A stretch of 64,000 nucleotides of DNA from JBNARI01 sp049718765. Its GTDB lineage: Bacteria; Bacillota; Sulfobacillia; DUMF01. Made by a program: the position numbers and the translations under genes. The stretch's first letter is position 1, and each line of letters begins with the position of its first letter. Below, piece by piece: positions 51,921 to 60,785 of this stretch. The DNA lies in the NCBI GenBank assembly GCA_049718765.1, contig JBNARI010000004.1:1-64000 (forward strand). Reading direction: 5' to 3'. The notes under the pieces were generated by a model. That model was not told where the DNA came from and did not search any database. It saw nothing but the letters and a program-made list of their open reading frames with translations.

Positions 51921-52772
51921 ATGCCGGTCAAAGTGGTGACTGACAGTACTTGTGACTTGAGTCCGCAAGTGCTTGGGGAGATGGGGGTTACGGTAGTCCC
52001 TTTAAGAGTGCACGTCGGGGACAGGACTTTTCTTGACGGGATAGACCTTGCTCCCTCCGAGTTTTACCGGTTGCTAAGGCAGGAAAAGGTGCTACCTCGC
52101 ACTTCTCAACCGTCGCCCGCAGAGTTCCTGAAAGTGTACCGGGACCTTACCAGCGATGGTTCGTCAGTAGTTTCCATTCACCTTTCTTCCAGGCTTAGCG
52201 GCACATTCCAGTCAGCAGTGATGGCCAAGGAAAACCTGCCGCAGGCAGACATCGAGGTGGTGGATTCGCGTCTTGCATCCTTGGGAATAGCGCTGGTGGT
52301 CAGGGAAGCTGCAATCATGGCAAGGCGGGGCGCATCCAAGCAGGAGGTGGTAGATGCTACTAGGCGCAACATCGAGCGGTGCCATACCCTGTTCATCGTA
52401 GATACTCTAGATTATTTGTATAAGAATGGGCGCATTGGCAAGGCCGCACACCTGGTTGGTTCCCTCTTGTCCTTGAAACCGATCCTTGCCCTCGACCGGG
52501 AGGGAGTGGTTGCGGCAAGGGACAAGGTGAGGGGCAAGAACAAAGCCCTTGAGCGTGCAGTGGAAGTTGCTTCCTGCGAGGTTCGGCCAGGGTCAAGGGT
52601 CCAGGCAGCAGTGTTGCATGCTGATTGTCCTGAAGCGGCGCTTTTCCTCAAGGAGCGCCTATGCTCCATGTACCAAGTAATGTTCTTGCTGGAAGGCGTA
52701 GTTGGCAGTGTAATCGGCAGCCACGTTGGTCCTGGGACAGCTGGGTTTATACTAATGGAGGTCGATTCTTGA
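51921..52772 (+). CDS. DegV/FakB fatty acid-binding protein
   Basis: Binds a fatty acid and presents it to FakA kinase. About 283 aa with VVTDSTCDLSP at the start, the lipid-headgroup motif region SIHLSSRLSGTFQSA, IFIVDTLDYLYKNGRI and GPGTAGF near the end. ATG at 51921 after GAGGTGGTGG. Position between plsX and acpP, where fabD/fabG usually sit, links it to phospholipid synthesis from external fatty acids. Confidence 0.93.
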   Translation: MPVKVVTDSTCDLSPQVLGEMGVTVVPLRVHVGDRTFLDGIDLAPSEFYRLLRQEKVLPRTSQPSPAEFLKVYRDLTSDGSSVVSIHLSSRLSGTFQSAVMAKENLPQADIEVVDSRLASLGIALVVREAAIMARRGASKQEVVDATRRNIERCHTLFIVDTLDYLYKNGRIGKAAHLVGSLLSLKPILALDREGVVAARDKVRGKNKALERAVEVASCEVRPGSRVQAAVLHADCPEAALFLKERLCSMYQVMFLLEGVVGSVIGSHVGPGTAGFILMEVDS

Positions 52773-52804
52773 AGCGAAACTGGTGGTCTGCTAAGATTCT
52801 TGCT

Positions 52805-52828
52805 GGCAGCCAGCAGCTGGTGGCTGCC
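52805..52828 (+). promoter_or_regulatory. Hairpin upstream of acpP
   Basis: Eight-bp stem GGCAGCCA/TGGCTGCC with an 8-nt loop in the degV-acpP spacer (143 bp). No T-run. May be a partial terminator or mRNA-stabilising element. Confidence 0.4.
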
Positions 52829-52915
52829 TGGGAGGGGGGCGCGACACTAGATTGCCGAATGGTGCCTCCCCAAGTCAGGTGTAAAGAGTAGAACACAGCG
52901 TTAGGGGGTTAAGTC

Positions 52916-53158
52916 ATGTCGCCGAAGGACGAAGTTTTCGAGAAGGTCAAGTCGATCATTGTAGAGCAATTACAAGTTGACGAAGACAGCGTTGTGCCTG
53001 AGGCCTCGTTCGTTGATGACCTCGGGGCTGATTCCCTAGACATAGTAGAGCTCATCATGGCGTTGGAAGAGGAGTTTGACATAGAGATACCAGACGAGGA
53101 CGCAGAGAACATAACCACGGTTGGCGAAGCGGTCAACTACATAAAGGAAAGGATTTGA
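52916..53158 (+). CDS. acpP: Acyl carrier protein
   Basis: Carrier of fatty acid intermediates; 80 aa, highly acidic. The phosphopantetheine attachment Ser is in the GADSLDIVE motif (about residue 40). ATG start with TTAGGGGG upstream. fabF, which normally follows, is not present; rnc follows instead after two stem-loops. Confidence 0.96.
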   Translation: MSPKDEVFEKVKSIIVEQLQVDEDSVVPEASFVDDLGADSLDIVELIMALEEEFDIEIPDEDAENITTVGEAVNYIKERI

Positions 53159-53164
53159 CGTGGT

Positions 53165-53200
53165 GCCCGGTAGCTCGTTTCTCCCGTTGTGCTACCGGGC
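53165..53200 (+). terminator. Hairpin after acpP
   Basis: Ten-bp stem GCCCGGTAGC/GCTACCGGGC beginning 6 bp after the acpP stop, without T-run. Candidate U-less terminator or processing site. Confidence 0.5.
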
Positions 53201-53225
53201 TGCTCGAGGCTGTGCGCAGGCCGTG

Positions 53226-53255
53226 GGGCAGGTCCGGTGGAACGGACTGTTGCCC
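53226..53255 (+). promoter_or_regulatory. Stem-loop in rnc leader (candidate RNase III site)
   Basis: GGGCA-GGTCCG / CGGACT-(GT)-TGCCC, an 11-bp stem with one 2-nt bulge and a GTGGAA loop, ending 45 bp before the rnc start. In Escherichia coli RNase III cuts a stem-loop in its own leader; the position here is suggestive only. Confidence 0.4.
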
Positions 53256-53300
53256 GGAGTCCCTTGGTTTGCCCAGACTCGGCAGGGGTTGCGGTAGACC

Positions 53301-54038
53301 GTGACTGGTGGCGAGTTCAAGCAAGAACTAGAACGGCTGGCTGGTGGTGAGCTGGACGAGGAGCTCCTCCGCACAGCTTTGACCCACTCTTCTGCTTCAA
53401 ACGAAGTGCAAGGCCTTCCATGCAACGAAAGGCTTGAGTTCCTAGGCGATGCAGTGCTGGAACTTGCGGTTAGTGAATGGATTTTCAGGCTGTATCCTGA
53501 GGCCTCAGAGGGGGAACTTACCAGACTTAGGGCGCGGATGGTGTGCGGGGAGCAGCTTGCTGAAGCAGCAGCCGCTCTCGGAATAGGTAGTCAGCTCCTT
53601 TTGGGCAAGGGTGAAGAGGTACGAGGAGGACGCAATAACAAGTCGATTCTGGGGTCGGCCTTTGAGGCAGTGGTAGGTGCAGTCTTCCTGAGCCTAGGGT
53701 ATGAGCACGCGAGCCAGTTCGTGCGCAGGGTGCTGGTATCTCCTGAAAAGGTCAAACTGGGTCGTTTGAACGACCCCAAGTCCTTACTTCAGCAGTTGCT
53801 CCAGGCCGCTGGTGACAGTGTGTCCTACAAAGTTGTGAGCACTTTTGGCCCACCCCACCAGACCGAGTTCATGGTTGCAGCAGTCTCCAGCAAGGGAATA
53901 GTCTTGGGTGAAGGCAAGGGTCGCAGCAAGAAACAGGCGGAGCAGCGTGCTGCTGAAGATGCTCTGCGCAAGGGCAACTTGTTGCAGTCAGAAGGTGCGA
54001 ACCAGTTTGGTGACACGGCCGAGAATGGTAACCTCTGA
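53301..54038 (+). CDS. rnc: Ribonuclease III
   Basis: Double-strand-specific endoribonuclease for rRNA processing and mRNA control. Catalytic RIIID domain (about 1-150) with the signature ERLEFLGDAVLEL and the second acidic site near FEAVVGAVF, then a dsRNA-binding domain (about 158-232) with the GRSKKQAEQRAA motif. It is 245 aa. GTG start. The 3' end overlaps the convergent regulator gene by 51 nt. Confidence 0.95.
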   Translation: MTGGEFKQELERLAGGELDEELLRTALTHSSASNEVQGLPCNERLEFLGDAVLELAVSEWIFRLYPEASEGELTRLRARMVCGEQLAEAAAALGIGSQLLLGKGEEVRGGRNNKSILGSAFEAVVGAVFLSLGYEHASQFVRRVLVSPEKVKLGRLNDPKSLLQQLLQAAGDSVSYKVVSTFGPPHQTEFMVAAVSSKGIVLGEGKGRSKKQAEQRAAEDALRKGNLLQSEGANQFGDTAENGNL

Positions 54039-54488
54039 GCCCGGTTGGACTACCTTGGTCGGGTCTGCAATGCTGGTCAGGAGTACATGCTTATCTATCC
54101 GGTAGTATCGCATGATGGAAGAGCCCGAGGCGTGAGATACCAACACCAGATCACCGTTAGCTGGCACTGCCAGGGGGTCCACTATCAGGATGTCGTTCTC
54201 CATGAAGTACGGAGCGTACTGTGAGGATGTCACCTTGAAAGTAAATGGGTTGCCCTTGAGTTTGTCCCGGGAGAGGACTGTGTCTTCGGAGTAGTCTGCC
54301 ACGTTCGACTGCTGTCGGTCCTTTCCCAGGACGTCCCGCTTGAACTCGCGAATCCCGCTATAGCCTGCCTTCTCCAGCCAGTAATACACTGACTTTTCTT
54401 CCGAGTATCCCAGGGACGCTGCAAGCTCTGCCACTGTTATTGCTGGGTCGTGCTTTACCAGTTCTATCAGCCTGTCAATGGGATTCAA
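53988..54488 (-). CDS. LexA/S24-like HTH regulator with degenerate catalytic site
   Basis: About 166 aa. A helix-turn-helix-like region (about 16-40, TVAELAASLGYSEEKSVYYWLEKAG) is followed by a C-terminal domain (about 82-160) with the S24/LexA beta pattern (FMENDILIVDP, PANGDLVLVS, VTILGRV). The nucleophile Ser-Met motif is not intact and the general-base Lys is replaced (SIMRYYR), so self-cleavage is unlikely. It might bind a ligand instead. TTG at 54488 with GGAGGGGTAAGG upstream is preferred to the TTG at 54512. Divergent from smc and overlapping the rnc end by 51 nt. Confidence 0.7.
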   Translation of the reverse strand: MNPIDRLIELVKHDPAITVAELAASLGYSEEKSVYYWLEKAGYSGIREFKRDVLGKDRQQSNVADYSEDTVLSRDKLKGNPFTFKVTSSQYAPYFMENDILIVDPLAVPANGDLVLVSHASGSSIMRYYRIDKHVLLTSIADPTKVVQPGSEVTILGRVTKLVRTF

Positions 54489-54548
54489 ACCCTTACCCCT
54501 CCAAGGTTTCAAATTAAAGCCCTCGTGTCAGGTTCCTTTACATATGGC

Positions 54549-54577
54549 GTGTATAAACCAATACAGGTATCGTGTAT
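54549..54577. promoter_or_regulatory. Three-half-site candidate operator between regulator and smc
   Basis: GTGTAT (54549-54554), ATACAG (54561-54566) and GTGTAT (54572-54577) form alternating inverted half-sites of TGTAT/ATACA. They lie 22 bp upstream of the smc -35 and in the leader of the S24-like regulator, so may be its operator. Confidence 0.35.
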
Positions 54578-54598
54578 GGCTGCGAGTTCCGTTGAAGG

Positions 54599-54628
54599 AT
54601 GACATGCCTTCGGCGTGTCTGCTAGAAT
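54599..54628 (+). promoter_or_regulatory. Candidate sigma-A promoter of smc
   Basis: ATGACA (5/6), 18-bp spacer, TAGAAT (5/6), about 25 bp before the smc TTG start. Confidence 0.65.
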
Positions 54629-54653
54629 CTCCATTGTTGGAGGGTGGTTCCCG

Positions 54654-57600
54654 TTGCACCTCAAGAGCATTTCCATCTGGGGGTTCAAGTCGTTTGCAGT
54701 GAGGACTAATATTCAGTTCTGTGATGGCCTGAGCGTAATTGTGGGAAGCAATGGCTCGGGCAAATCAAACATTGCTGACGCGATATGGTGGGGCTTGGGC
54801 CAACAGAACCCCCGGCTGTTGAGGGCAAGCAGGGCAGAACAACTCATCTTTTCGGGGAGCGCAACTCGCCCGCCTTTGTCTGTGGCTGAAGTGGCCCTGG
54901 TGCTTCAGGGAGACCACAGCGAGGTGGGTCTGGTTCGACGGGTGACCAGGGACGGAGATAGCGAGTACTTTGTCAACGGGAAAAAGTGCAGACTGAAGGA
55001 TTTCATCAACGCCGTCAGCAACTGCAACGTGCATCCAGACAGTCTCGTGGTGATAAGTCAGGGTAAGACAGACGAGTTCCTCTCCATGTCCCCTCAGCAG
55101 CGAAAGCAGGTTATGGAGCAAATGGCTGGCCTCACCATCTACAGGGTTCGCCGGGACGAAGCGTTGAGGCTTCTGACTGACGCTGAAGCCAAGTTGGTCA
55201 GAGTGCTTGACCTCCGTTCAGAGCTTGAAGCCAGAAAGGGCCAACTTGCCACCGCTGCTCAGACTGCTCGGCTGTACAGGGAAACCAAATACAGGCTGGA
55301 CATGCTGGAAGCGGCTGCAACTGTTTATGAGCTTCGGTGCGCCAAGGAACGAAGGGAGCAGGCCCTCCTTGATGCCACGAGGATTAGAGAGAAAATGGCT
55401 GGAGTTGAGGCAGAGCTTGCTCAGCAAGAGGATGCCTTGCAAGGTTGTGAGGCAAGGAAACAGGAAATCCAAAGCAAGTTAGAGCAGGTCAAGGTGGAAC
55501 TAGGCACAGCTGAGCAACGACTGGCCCAGGTTTACAGGGATGCGGCCCTGTGCGAGCAAAAGCTGATTGCTCTGTCTGGAGAAATCCAGCGACTGGAGGG
55601 CGAAGCTGCCTCCGAGGAAGAAGCTGCTTGTCGACTCAGCAAAGAGGTGGCAGCAGGACAGGTCAAGTTGGATTCCCTGGCCCAAGCTGCGGTTCAGAAA
55701 CGCTTGGAGGCGCAGGCTTTGGAAGGCCAGGAGATTCCAACTTTGCTCGAGGCTCTGGAGGACAGGGTTAAGGCACTTGAAGGAAAGAGGAACGAGCTGT
55801 TCGACCTTTTGAACCGGCGCGCATCCCTTCGCAACTCTGCGGCAACGGCAGAGAGGGACATCGAGAGGAACGCAAAACAAGTAGCCAGATTGTGCCAGGA
55901 ACTAGATGTAACTGCCCAGCGGAGGCAGAAAGTTGCGGACAGACTGGGGGCCATGGATGCAGAATTGGCTAAGCTTTCGGAAGCGCTCGCTTCTGCGGAG
56001 GAGCAACGGCAGCGTGGGGAGCAAGAGGCAGCCCAAATTGAAAGGTGCCTGGCTGAGCTTGAAAGAAAGCGGGCAGTACTGGTGAGCGAAACAACTCGAC
56101 TCAAATCTAGACTTTCGGTGCTTCAGGGGGTAATTGATTCTCTTGAGGACTTTTCCCCTGGCACCAGGGCAGTGCTCAGGGCGGTTAGAGAGGGCATCCT
56201 AAAACACATCCACGGTGCCCTCGGTCAGTTGATACAGGTGAGCGATGGCTTCGAGACTGCGGTAGACATTGGGTTGGGCTCAGCGCTCCAATTCGTTGTT
56301 GTGGACAGTGTCTCGGCTGCGGAAGCGGCAATCCAATTCTTGAAGCGAGCTGACGCTGGCAGGTGCACGTTCCTTCCAATCGATACCGTCAAGGGCTTCC
56401 GTTTCACAAGCCGTGAGGAGGCTGCCATTGCTAAGCACCCTGAAGTGAAGCGCTTGGTAGACGTGATCCAGGTGCCTGACCAATTCCGAGTGTGTCTTGA
56501 GCACGTGGCGGGCAGGGTTGCCGTTGTCCCCGACGTAGATACTGCCCTTGCCCTTGGGCGTGAAACTGGGTTCACCTTCAAGATTGTCACGGTGGAAGGG
56601 GAACTCTTCAATCCAGGAGGCTCCCTAACTGGGGGCAGAGGAAGGGAATCTGGGCTCACGCAAAGGCGAGCCGAGATAAAGAGGGTACAACACGAGCTTG
56701 AGCGCAAGAAGGCAGAACTGGCGTTGCTGGAAAGCGCCTTGGCGGAAGCCAAGGCTAAAGCTCGCACTTTGGGCGAATCCCAGTCTAAACTAGTGAGCGA
56801 AATCAGTAGCATAAAGCTACGGCTTGCCTCAGCCCGCGCCGAACTCCAGGAGGGTCGTCGCTCCCTGCACGAGCTGGAGCAGCGGGCCCTGGACCTCTCT
56901 GCAGATGCGGAAAGGTTAGGAGCCGAGAATGAAAGGTTGAAGCAGTGCTTGGAAGTGGTGAAAGAAGAGCTCAGGAGTACAGAAACAGCCGAAAGGCAGC
57001 TGCGCCGCATCATAGCCGATCTGGACAAAGATCATGCCCAGTTGCAGCAAATGCTTCAAGCCGCTTCTGCTAGGCTAGCTTCTGCAAAAGCAGAAGCCGA
57101 GTCCGTCGAGCGCCAAATTGAGCTGCTGTCTGAACGCTTTTCTTCCCTTGCGGGGCAGGCAGCTTCCCTGAGACAGTCTGCAGAAGGGAAACGCGAACGA
57201 GCCAAGGCTCTGCAAGGGGAAAGGGCATCTCTCCAGGCCTACCTGGAAGGACTGAGAAGAGAGCAAGTGGAGCTGGAATCCAAGAAGGAAGCATTGTGTG
57301 CCGAAGAGGAAGCACTTTCCAAGAGCCTGGTGGCCCTGGAGGATGAGGCGACGAGAATAAACCGCACGTGCAGGACGCTGAGGGCGGGCCAAACAAAGCT
57401 GAGTTCCTCTCTTGCCGAGGCGGAGGTGCTGTTGAGGCAGGCAGAAATGGAAGTAGAACTGTTGGAAAGGAAGCTTTCTGCATTGCCGGCGGTCAGCGAA
57501 GGAGTACCACGGCAGCTTGTAGCAGACGAGATTGCTGACTTGGAACGGAAGATATCTGATATGGGCGAGGTGAATTTGCTGGCGGAAAGGGAGTACCAGG

Positions 57601-58142
57601 AGCTTTGTTCCCGCGTAGACGACCTGGAGCGGCAAATTGATGACATAAACTGCTCCAAGAAGGACTTGTACAAACTCTTGAACAGGATAGACGCAGAGAT
57701 GGACAGGCGGTACGCGGACACCTTTGAGACTGTCAGAAACGAGTTCAGAAGCACGTTCGTGGAGCTGTTCGAGGGAGGCCATGCAGACCTGGTTCCCAGC
57801 GAGGAAGGGGTAGAACTCATCGTAGTGCCGCCTGGCAGGAAAATCAAGGAAATGGTGTCCCTCTCAGGCGGAGAGAAGGCCATGACGGGGATATCGGCGC
57901 TGTTTGCCATGGCACGGGTAAACCCTTCGCCCTTTTACGTGCTGGACGAGGTAGATGCGGCATTGGATGACGTCAACTTGGGCAAATTTCTTCGCTATTT
58001 GACCAAAGCCAGCCAGCGCACTCAGTTCATCGTTATTACTCACCAGAAACTGCTCATGGAGGCTGCGGACGCGCTGTATGGAGTCACCTTGGAAGAGCCT
58101 GGCGTGTCCCGCTTGGTTTCCGTGCGCTTGAAGGAGGCATGA
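54654..58142 (+). CDS. smc: Chromosome segregation SMC ATPase
   Basis: Condensin core ATPase of about 1,162 aa. N-terminal Walker A GSNGSGKSN (about 33-41) and Q-loop, two long coiled coils (about 160-500 and 655-990), flexible hinge (about 505-650), and C-terminal LSGGEKAM signature with Walker B VLDEVDAALDD. The frame opens at a TTG at 54615, but the TTG at 54654 giving LHLKSISIWGFKSF matches the family start, with GGAGGG upstream. scpA and scpB are not in the window. Heads the smc-ftsY-ylxM-ffh run. Confidence 0.96.
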   Translation: MHLKSISIWGFKSFAVRTNIQFCDGLSVIVGSNGSGKSNIADAIWWGLGQQNPRLLRASRAEQLIFSGSATRPPLSVAEVALVLQGDHSEVGLVRRVTRDGDSEYFVNGKKCRLKDFINAVSNCNVHPDSLVVISQGKTDEFLSMSPQQRKQVMEQMAGLTIYRVRRDEALRLLTDAEAKLVRVLDLRSELEARKGQLATAAQTARLYRETKYRLDMLEAAATVYELRCAKERREQALLDATRIREKMAGVEAELAQQEDALQGCEARKQEIQSKLEQVKVELGTAEQRLAQVYRDAALCEQKLIALSGEIQRLEGEAASEEEAACRLSKEVAAGQVKLDSLAQAAVQKRLEAQALEGQEIPTLLEALEDRVKALEGKRNELFDLLNRRASLRNSAATAERDIERNAKQVARLCQELDVTAQRRQKVADRLGAMDAELAKLSEALASAEEQRQRGEQEAAQIERCLAELERKRAVLVSETTRLKSRLSVLQGVIDSLEDFSPGTRAVLRAVREGILKHIHGALGQLIQVSDGFETAVDIGLGSALQFVVVDSVSAAEAAIQFLKRADAGRCTFLPIDTVKGFRFTSREEAAIAKHPEVKRLVDVIQVPDQFRVCLEHVAGRVAVVPDVDTALALGRETGFTFKIVTVEGELFNPGGSLTGGRGRESGLTQRRAEIKRVQHELERKKAELALLESALAEAKAKARTLGESQSKLVSEISSIKLRLASARAELQEGRRSLHELEQRALDLSADAERLGAENERLKQCLEVVKEELRSTETAERQLRRIIADLDKDHAQLQQMLQAASARLASAKAEAESVERQIELLSERFSSLAGQAASLRQSAEGKRERAKALQGERASLQAYLEGLRREQVELESKKEALCAEEEALSKSLVALEDEATRINRTCRTLRAGQTKLSSSLAEAEVLLRQAEMEVELLERKLSALPAVSEGVPRQLVADEIADLERKISDMGEVNLLAEREYQELCSRVDDLERQIDDINCSKKDLYKLLNRIDAEMDRRYADTFETVRNEFRSTFVELFEGGHADLVPSEEGVELIVVPPGRKIKEMVSLSGGEKAMTGISALFAMARVNPSPFYVLDEVDAALDDVNLGKFLRYLTKASQRTQFIVITHQKLLMEAADALYGVTLEEPGVSRLVSVRLKEA

Positions 58143-59026
58143 TGGTGGGTTTGTTGGAAGCCTTTCGCAAGGGACTTGCGCGCACCCGCGAAGCCATTGC
58201 CCGGGTGTTGGCCCGGCCCCAGCAGCTTGACGATCTCCTGGAGGCGTTGATTGCTGCTGACGTTGGCGTGGGAACAGCCGAAGAATTGGTTGAATCCGTG
58301 AGGAGGTCCTTGGACAAGAGCTCCCCACGCCAAGTGCTCGAACAAGAGATTGTGAAGAGGACTGCACTGCCAAGTCGTCTTGACATTGACAAGAACGGCC
58401 TGAACGTGTTCATGTTTGTTGGAGTAAACGGTACAGGCAAGACCACAACCATTGGCAAGTTGGCCGCCAGACTCGGAAGGGACGGAAACAAAGTGCTTCT
58501 TGCGGCAGCGGACACTTTTCGGGCTGCGGCCGCTGAGCAGCTTGAGGTATGGGCAAGGCGGGCTGGAGCGGAATTGGTGCACCATGGCGAAGGCAGTGAC
58601 CCCGCAGCAGTGGTGTTCGATTCAATCGGTGCTGCGCGTTCCCGTGGCTGCAATGTGGTGCTTGTGGATACCGCTGGCCGGATCCAGACAAAGGTAAATC
58701 TGATGGAAGAGCTGAAGAAAGTGAAGCGAGTGATCGCACGGGAAGCCCCAGGTCAGCCCAGGGAAGTGTTGCTGGTGTTGGATGCCACCACTGGGCAGAA
58801 CACAATACAACAGGCTCGCGCGTTCAAGGACGGACTCGGGGTCACTGGCGTGGTAATCACGAAGATGGATGGCTCGTCTAAGGGCGGGGTGGCAATTGCC
58901 ATATGCAGCGAACTAGGAATACCTGTAAAGTTCGTGGGGGTTGGTGAGGGCATAGATGACCTAGTGGAGTTTGATCCGGTGCTTTACGCTAGGGCTTTAC
59001 TTGACACAGACATTGCCCAGTTGTAG
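58139..59026 (+). CDS. ftsY: Signal recognition particle receptor FtsY
   Basis: SRP receptor GTPase; 295 aa, compact form without the long acidic N-terminal A domain. NG domain with GVNGTGKTTT (G1), DTFRAAAAEQL, DTAGR (G3), TKMDGSSKGG (G4) and GVGEGIDDL. ATG start overlaps the smc stop by 4 nt. Confidence 0.96.
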   Translation: MMVGLLEAFRKGLARTREAIARVLARPQQLDDLLEALIAADVGVGTAEELVESVRRSLDKSSPRQVLEQEIVKRTALPSRLDIDKNGLNVFMFVGVNGTGKTTTIGKLAARLGRDGNKVLLAAADTFRAAAAEQLEVWARRAGAELVHHGEGSDPAAVVFDSIGAARSRGCNVVLVDTAGRIQTKVNLMEELKKVKRVIAREAPGQPREVLLVLDATTGQNTIQQARAFKDGLGVTGVVITKMDGSSKGGVAIAICSELGIPVKFVGVGEGIDDLVEFDPVLYARALLDTDIAQL

Positions 59027-59078
59027 GATGAAACGTGTTAAGTGCTTGGCCTTAACAGCCTTGCGGTGAGGGGTGTGA

Positions 59079-59447
59079 TTGGTGCTGCCAGGCCTGGAGC
59101 CCTTGTACAGGAGACTCCTTTTATACGCGTTTTATGGCAACCTGCTCACCGAGAGGCAGAAGGCCCTGTTTGAAATGCGCTTTCACCAGGACTTCAGCCT
59201 TGGAGAAATAGCCGAGAACCTTCAGATAAGCAGAGCTGCTGTGTGTGACGGGCTCCACCGGGCCGAGTGCGAGCTTGAGGAAATAGAGCGAAAGCTGGGG
59301 CTGGTGGAGCAGTTCCTCCAGCAAAGGTCTGCCCTGTCGAGGCTAGAGGGGCTGCTGTCGAGTCTCACTGTGACAGAATGTCAGCAGGGCCTCCTGGAAG
59401 AGGCACGGTCAATTGTGCGGTGGTTGCTTGAAGGGAGCAATGACTAA
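59079..59447 (+). CDS. ylxM: YlxM, SRP-associated HTH protein
   Basis: Small helix-turn-helix protein of 122 aa, sigma-factor-region-4-like (LTERQKALFEMRFHQDFSLGE, then SRAAV), that binds SRP components. It is encoded directly before ffh with the ffh ATG adjacent to its TAA. Conserved position in Firmicutes. GTG start. Confidence 0.92.
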   Translation: MVLPGLEPLYRRLLLYAFYGNLLTERQKALFEMRFHQDFSLGEIAENLQISRAAVCDGLHRAECELEEIERKLGLVEQFLQQRSALSRLEGLLSSLTVTECQQGLLEEARSIVRWLLEGSND

Positions 59448-60770
59448 ATGGCTTTCGAGCTTATATCCCAGCGACTTGGCGAAGTCTTGAAAAAGCTACG
59501 GGGAAAAGGCAAGCTCACTGAGGCAGATGTTGACGAGGCACTGAGACAGATTCGTATTGCGCTGCTCGAAGCTGACGTGAATTTCAAGATAGTCAAGAAC
59601 TTCCTGGCCCAGGTGAGGGCTAGGGCAGTAGGCGCTGAAGTGCTCGAAAGCCTAACGCCAGGTCTGACTGTCACCAAAATCGTGAGGGATGAGCTCATAA
59701 ACTTGCTGGGCGGTTCCCAAAAGGGCCTGCAGCTTGGACCAAACGAACCCTCAGTTATTCTTCTCGTTGGTCTGCAGGGATCCGGCAAGACAACCACTGC
59801 TGCTAAGCTTGGAAAACTCCTTGAAAAACGAGGCAGAAGGCCTTTGATGGTCTCGTGCGACGTGTACCGCCCTGCAGCGAGGGAACAGTTGAAAAGCCTA
59901 GGTGCCAAGTCCGGTGTGCCAGTGTTTGATGAGGGACTTGGGCTGAAACCTGAGGAGATTGCTGCAGCCTCACTCAAGTTTGCCCAGGCCCGGGCGTTTG
60001 ACACGGTCATAGTGGATACTGCCGGACGGTTGCACATTGACGAGGAAATGATGGCTGAAGCGGCCAGGATCAAAGAAGTACTCCAGCCAGGAGAAGTGCT
60101 GCTTGTAGCAGATGCCATGACAGGCCAGGAAGCGGTGAACGTTGCCGCAAGGTTCGATTCGGTCGTGGGCATAACCGGAGTAATACTCACCAAGATGGAC
60201 AGCGATGCCCGGGGGGGCGCTGCGCTTTCAATTGTGGCTGCCACCGGCAAGCCAATCAAGTTCGTGGGTGTGGGCGAGAAGATCGACGCTTTGGAGCCGT
60301 TTCATCCTGACCGCATGGTCTCGCGGATTCTGGGGATGGGCGATGCGCTCACGCTCATCGAGAGGGCCGAAGAAGCCGTTGACCGGGCCAAGGCAATGGA
60401 ATTCCAAAAGAAACTGGCAAGCCAGCAGTTTACGCTTGAGGACTTCCTTGAGCAAATGAAAAGCATCAGGAAGATGGGGCCGCTCGAGGAGATCCTCAGC
60501 ATGATCCCAGGGTTCAGTTCGCTGCCTGCTAAGGCCAAGGGGCAAATTGACGAGAAAGACTTGAAAAAGGCTGAGGCAATCGTGCTCTCAATGACCAAGG
60601 AGGAGCGACAAAACCCTGGGATTATCAACGCCAGCAGGAAGAGGCGAATTGCGGCTGGCAGTGGCACTACTGTCCAAGATGTCAACAGAGTGCTGAGGCA
60701 GTTTGAGCAAGCCAAATCGTTCTTGAGACAAGTGTATTCAAAGAAAGATCTCGTAAAGCTATTTCAATGA
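59448..60770 (+). CDS. ffh: Signal recognition particle protein Ffh
   Basis: SRP54-type GTPase of 440 aa: N domain (about 1-85), G domain with GLQGSGKTTT, DVYRPAAREQL, DTAGR and TKMD, and a methionine-rich M domain (about 300-440) that binds the SRP RNA and signal peptides. Its start abuts the ylxM stop (TAAATG). No SRP RNA gene was found in the window. Confidence 0.97.
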   Translation: MAFELISQRLGEVLKKLRGKGKLTEADVDEALRQIRIALLEADVNFKIVKNFLAQVRARAVGAEVLESLTPGLTVTKIVRDELINLLGGSQKGLQLGPNEPSVILLVGLQGSGKTTTAAKLGKLLEKRGRRPLMVSCDVYRPAAREQLKSLGAKSGVPVFDEGLGLKPEEIAAASLKFAQARAFDTVIVDTAGRLHIDEEMMAEAARIKEVLQPGEVLLVADAMTGQEAVNVAARFDSVVGITGVILTKMDSDARGGAALSIVAATGKPIKFVGVGEKIDALEPFHPDRMVSRILGMGDALTLIERAEEAVDRAKAMEFQKKLASQQFTLEDFLEQMKSIRKMGPLEEILSMIPGFSSLPAKAKGQIDEKDLKKAEAIVLSMTKEERQNPGIINASRKRRIAAGSGTTVQDVNRVLRQFEQAKSFLRQVYSKKDLVKLFQ

Positions 60771-60785
60771 CAGGGGGATGATGCA

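Noticed and set aside
53165..53255. tRNA-like or known small RNA between acpP and rnc
   Set aside because: The stems do not form a cloverleaf and no conserved tRNA bases are present; kept only as leader hairpins.
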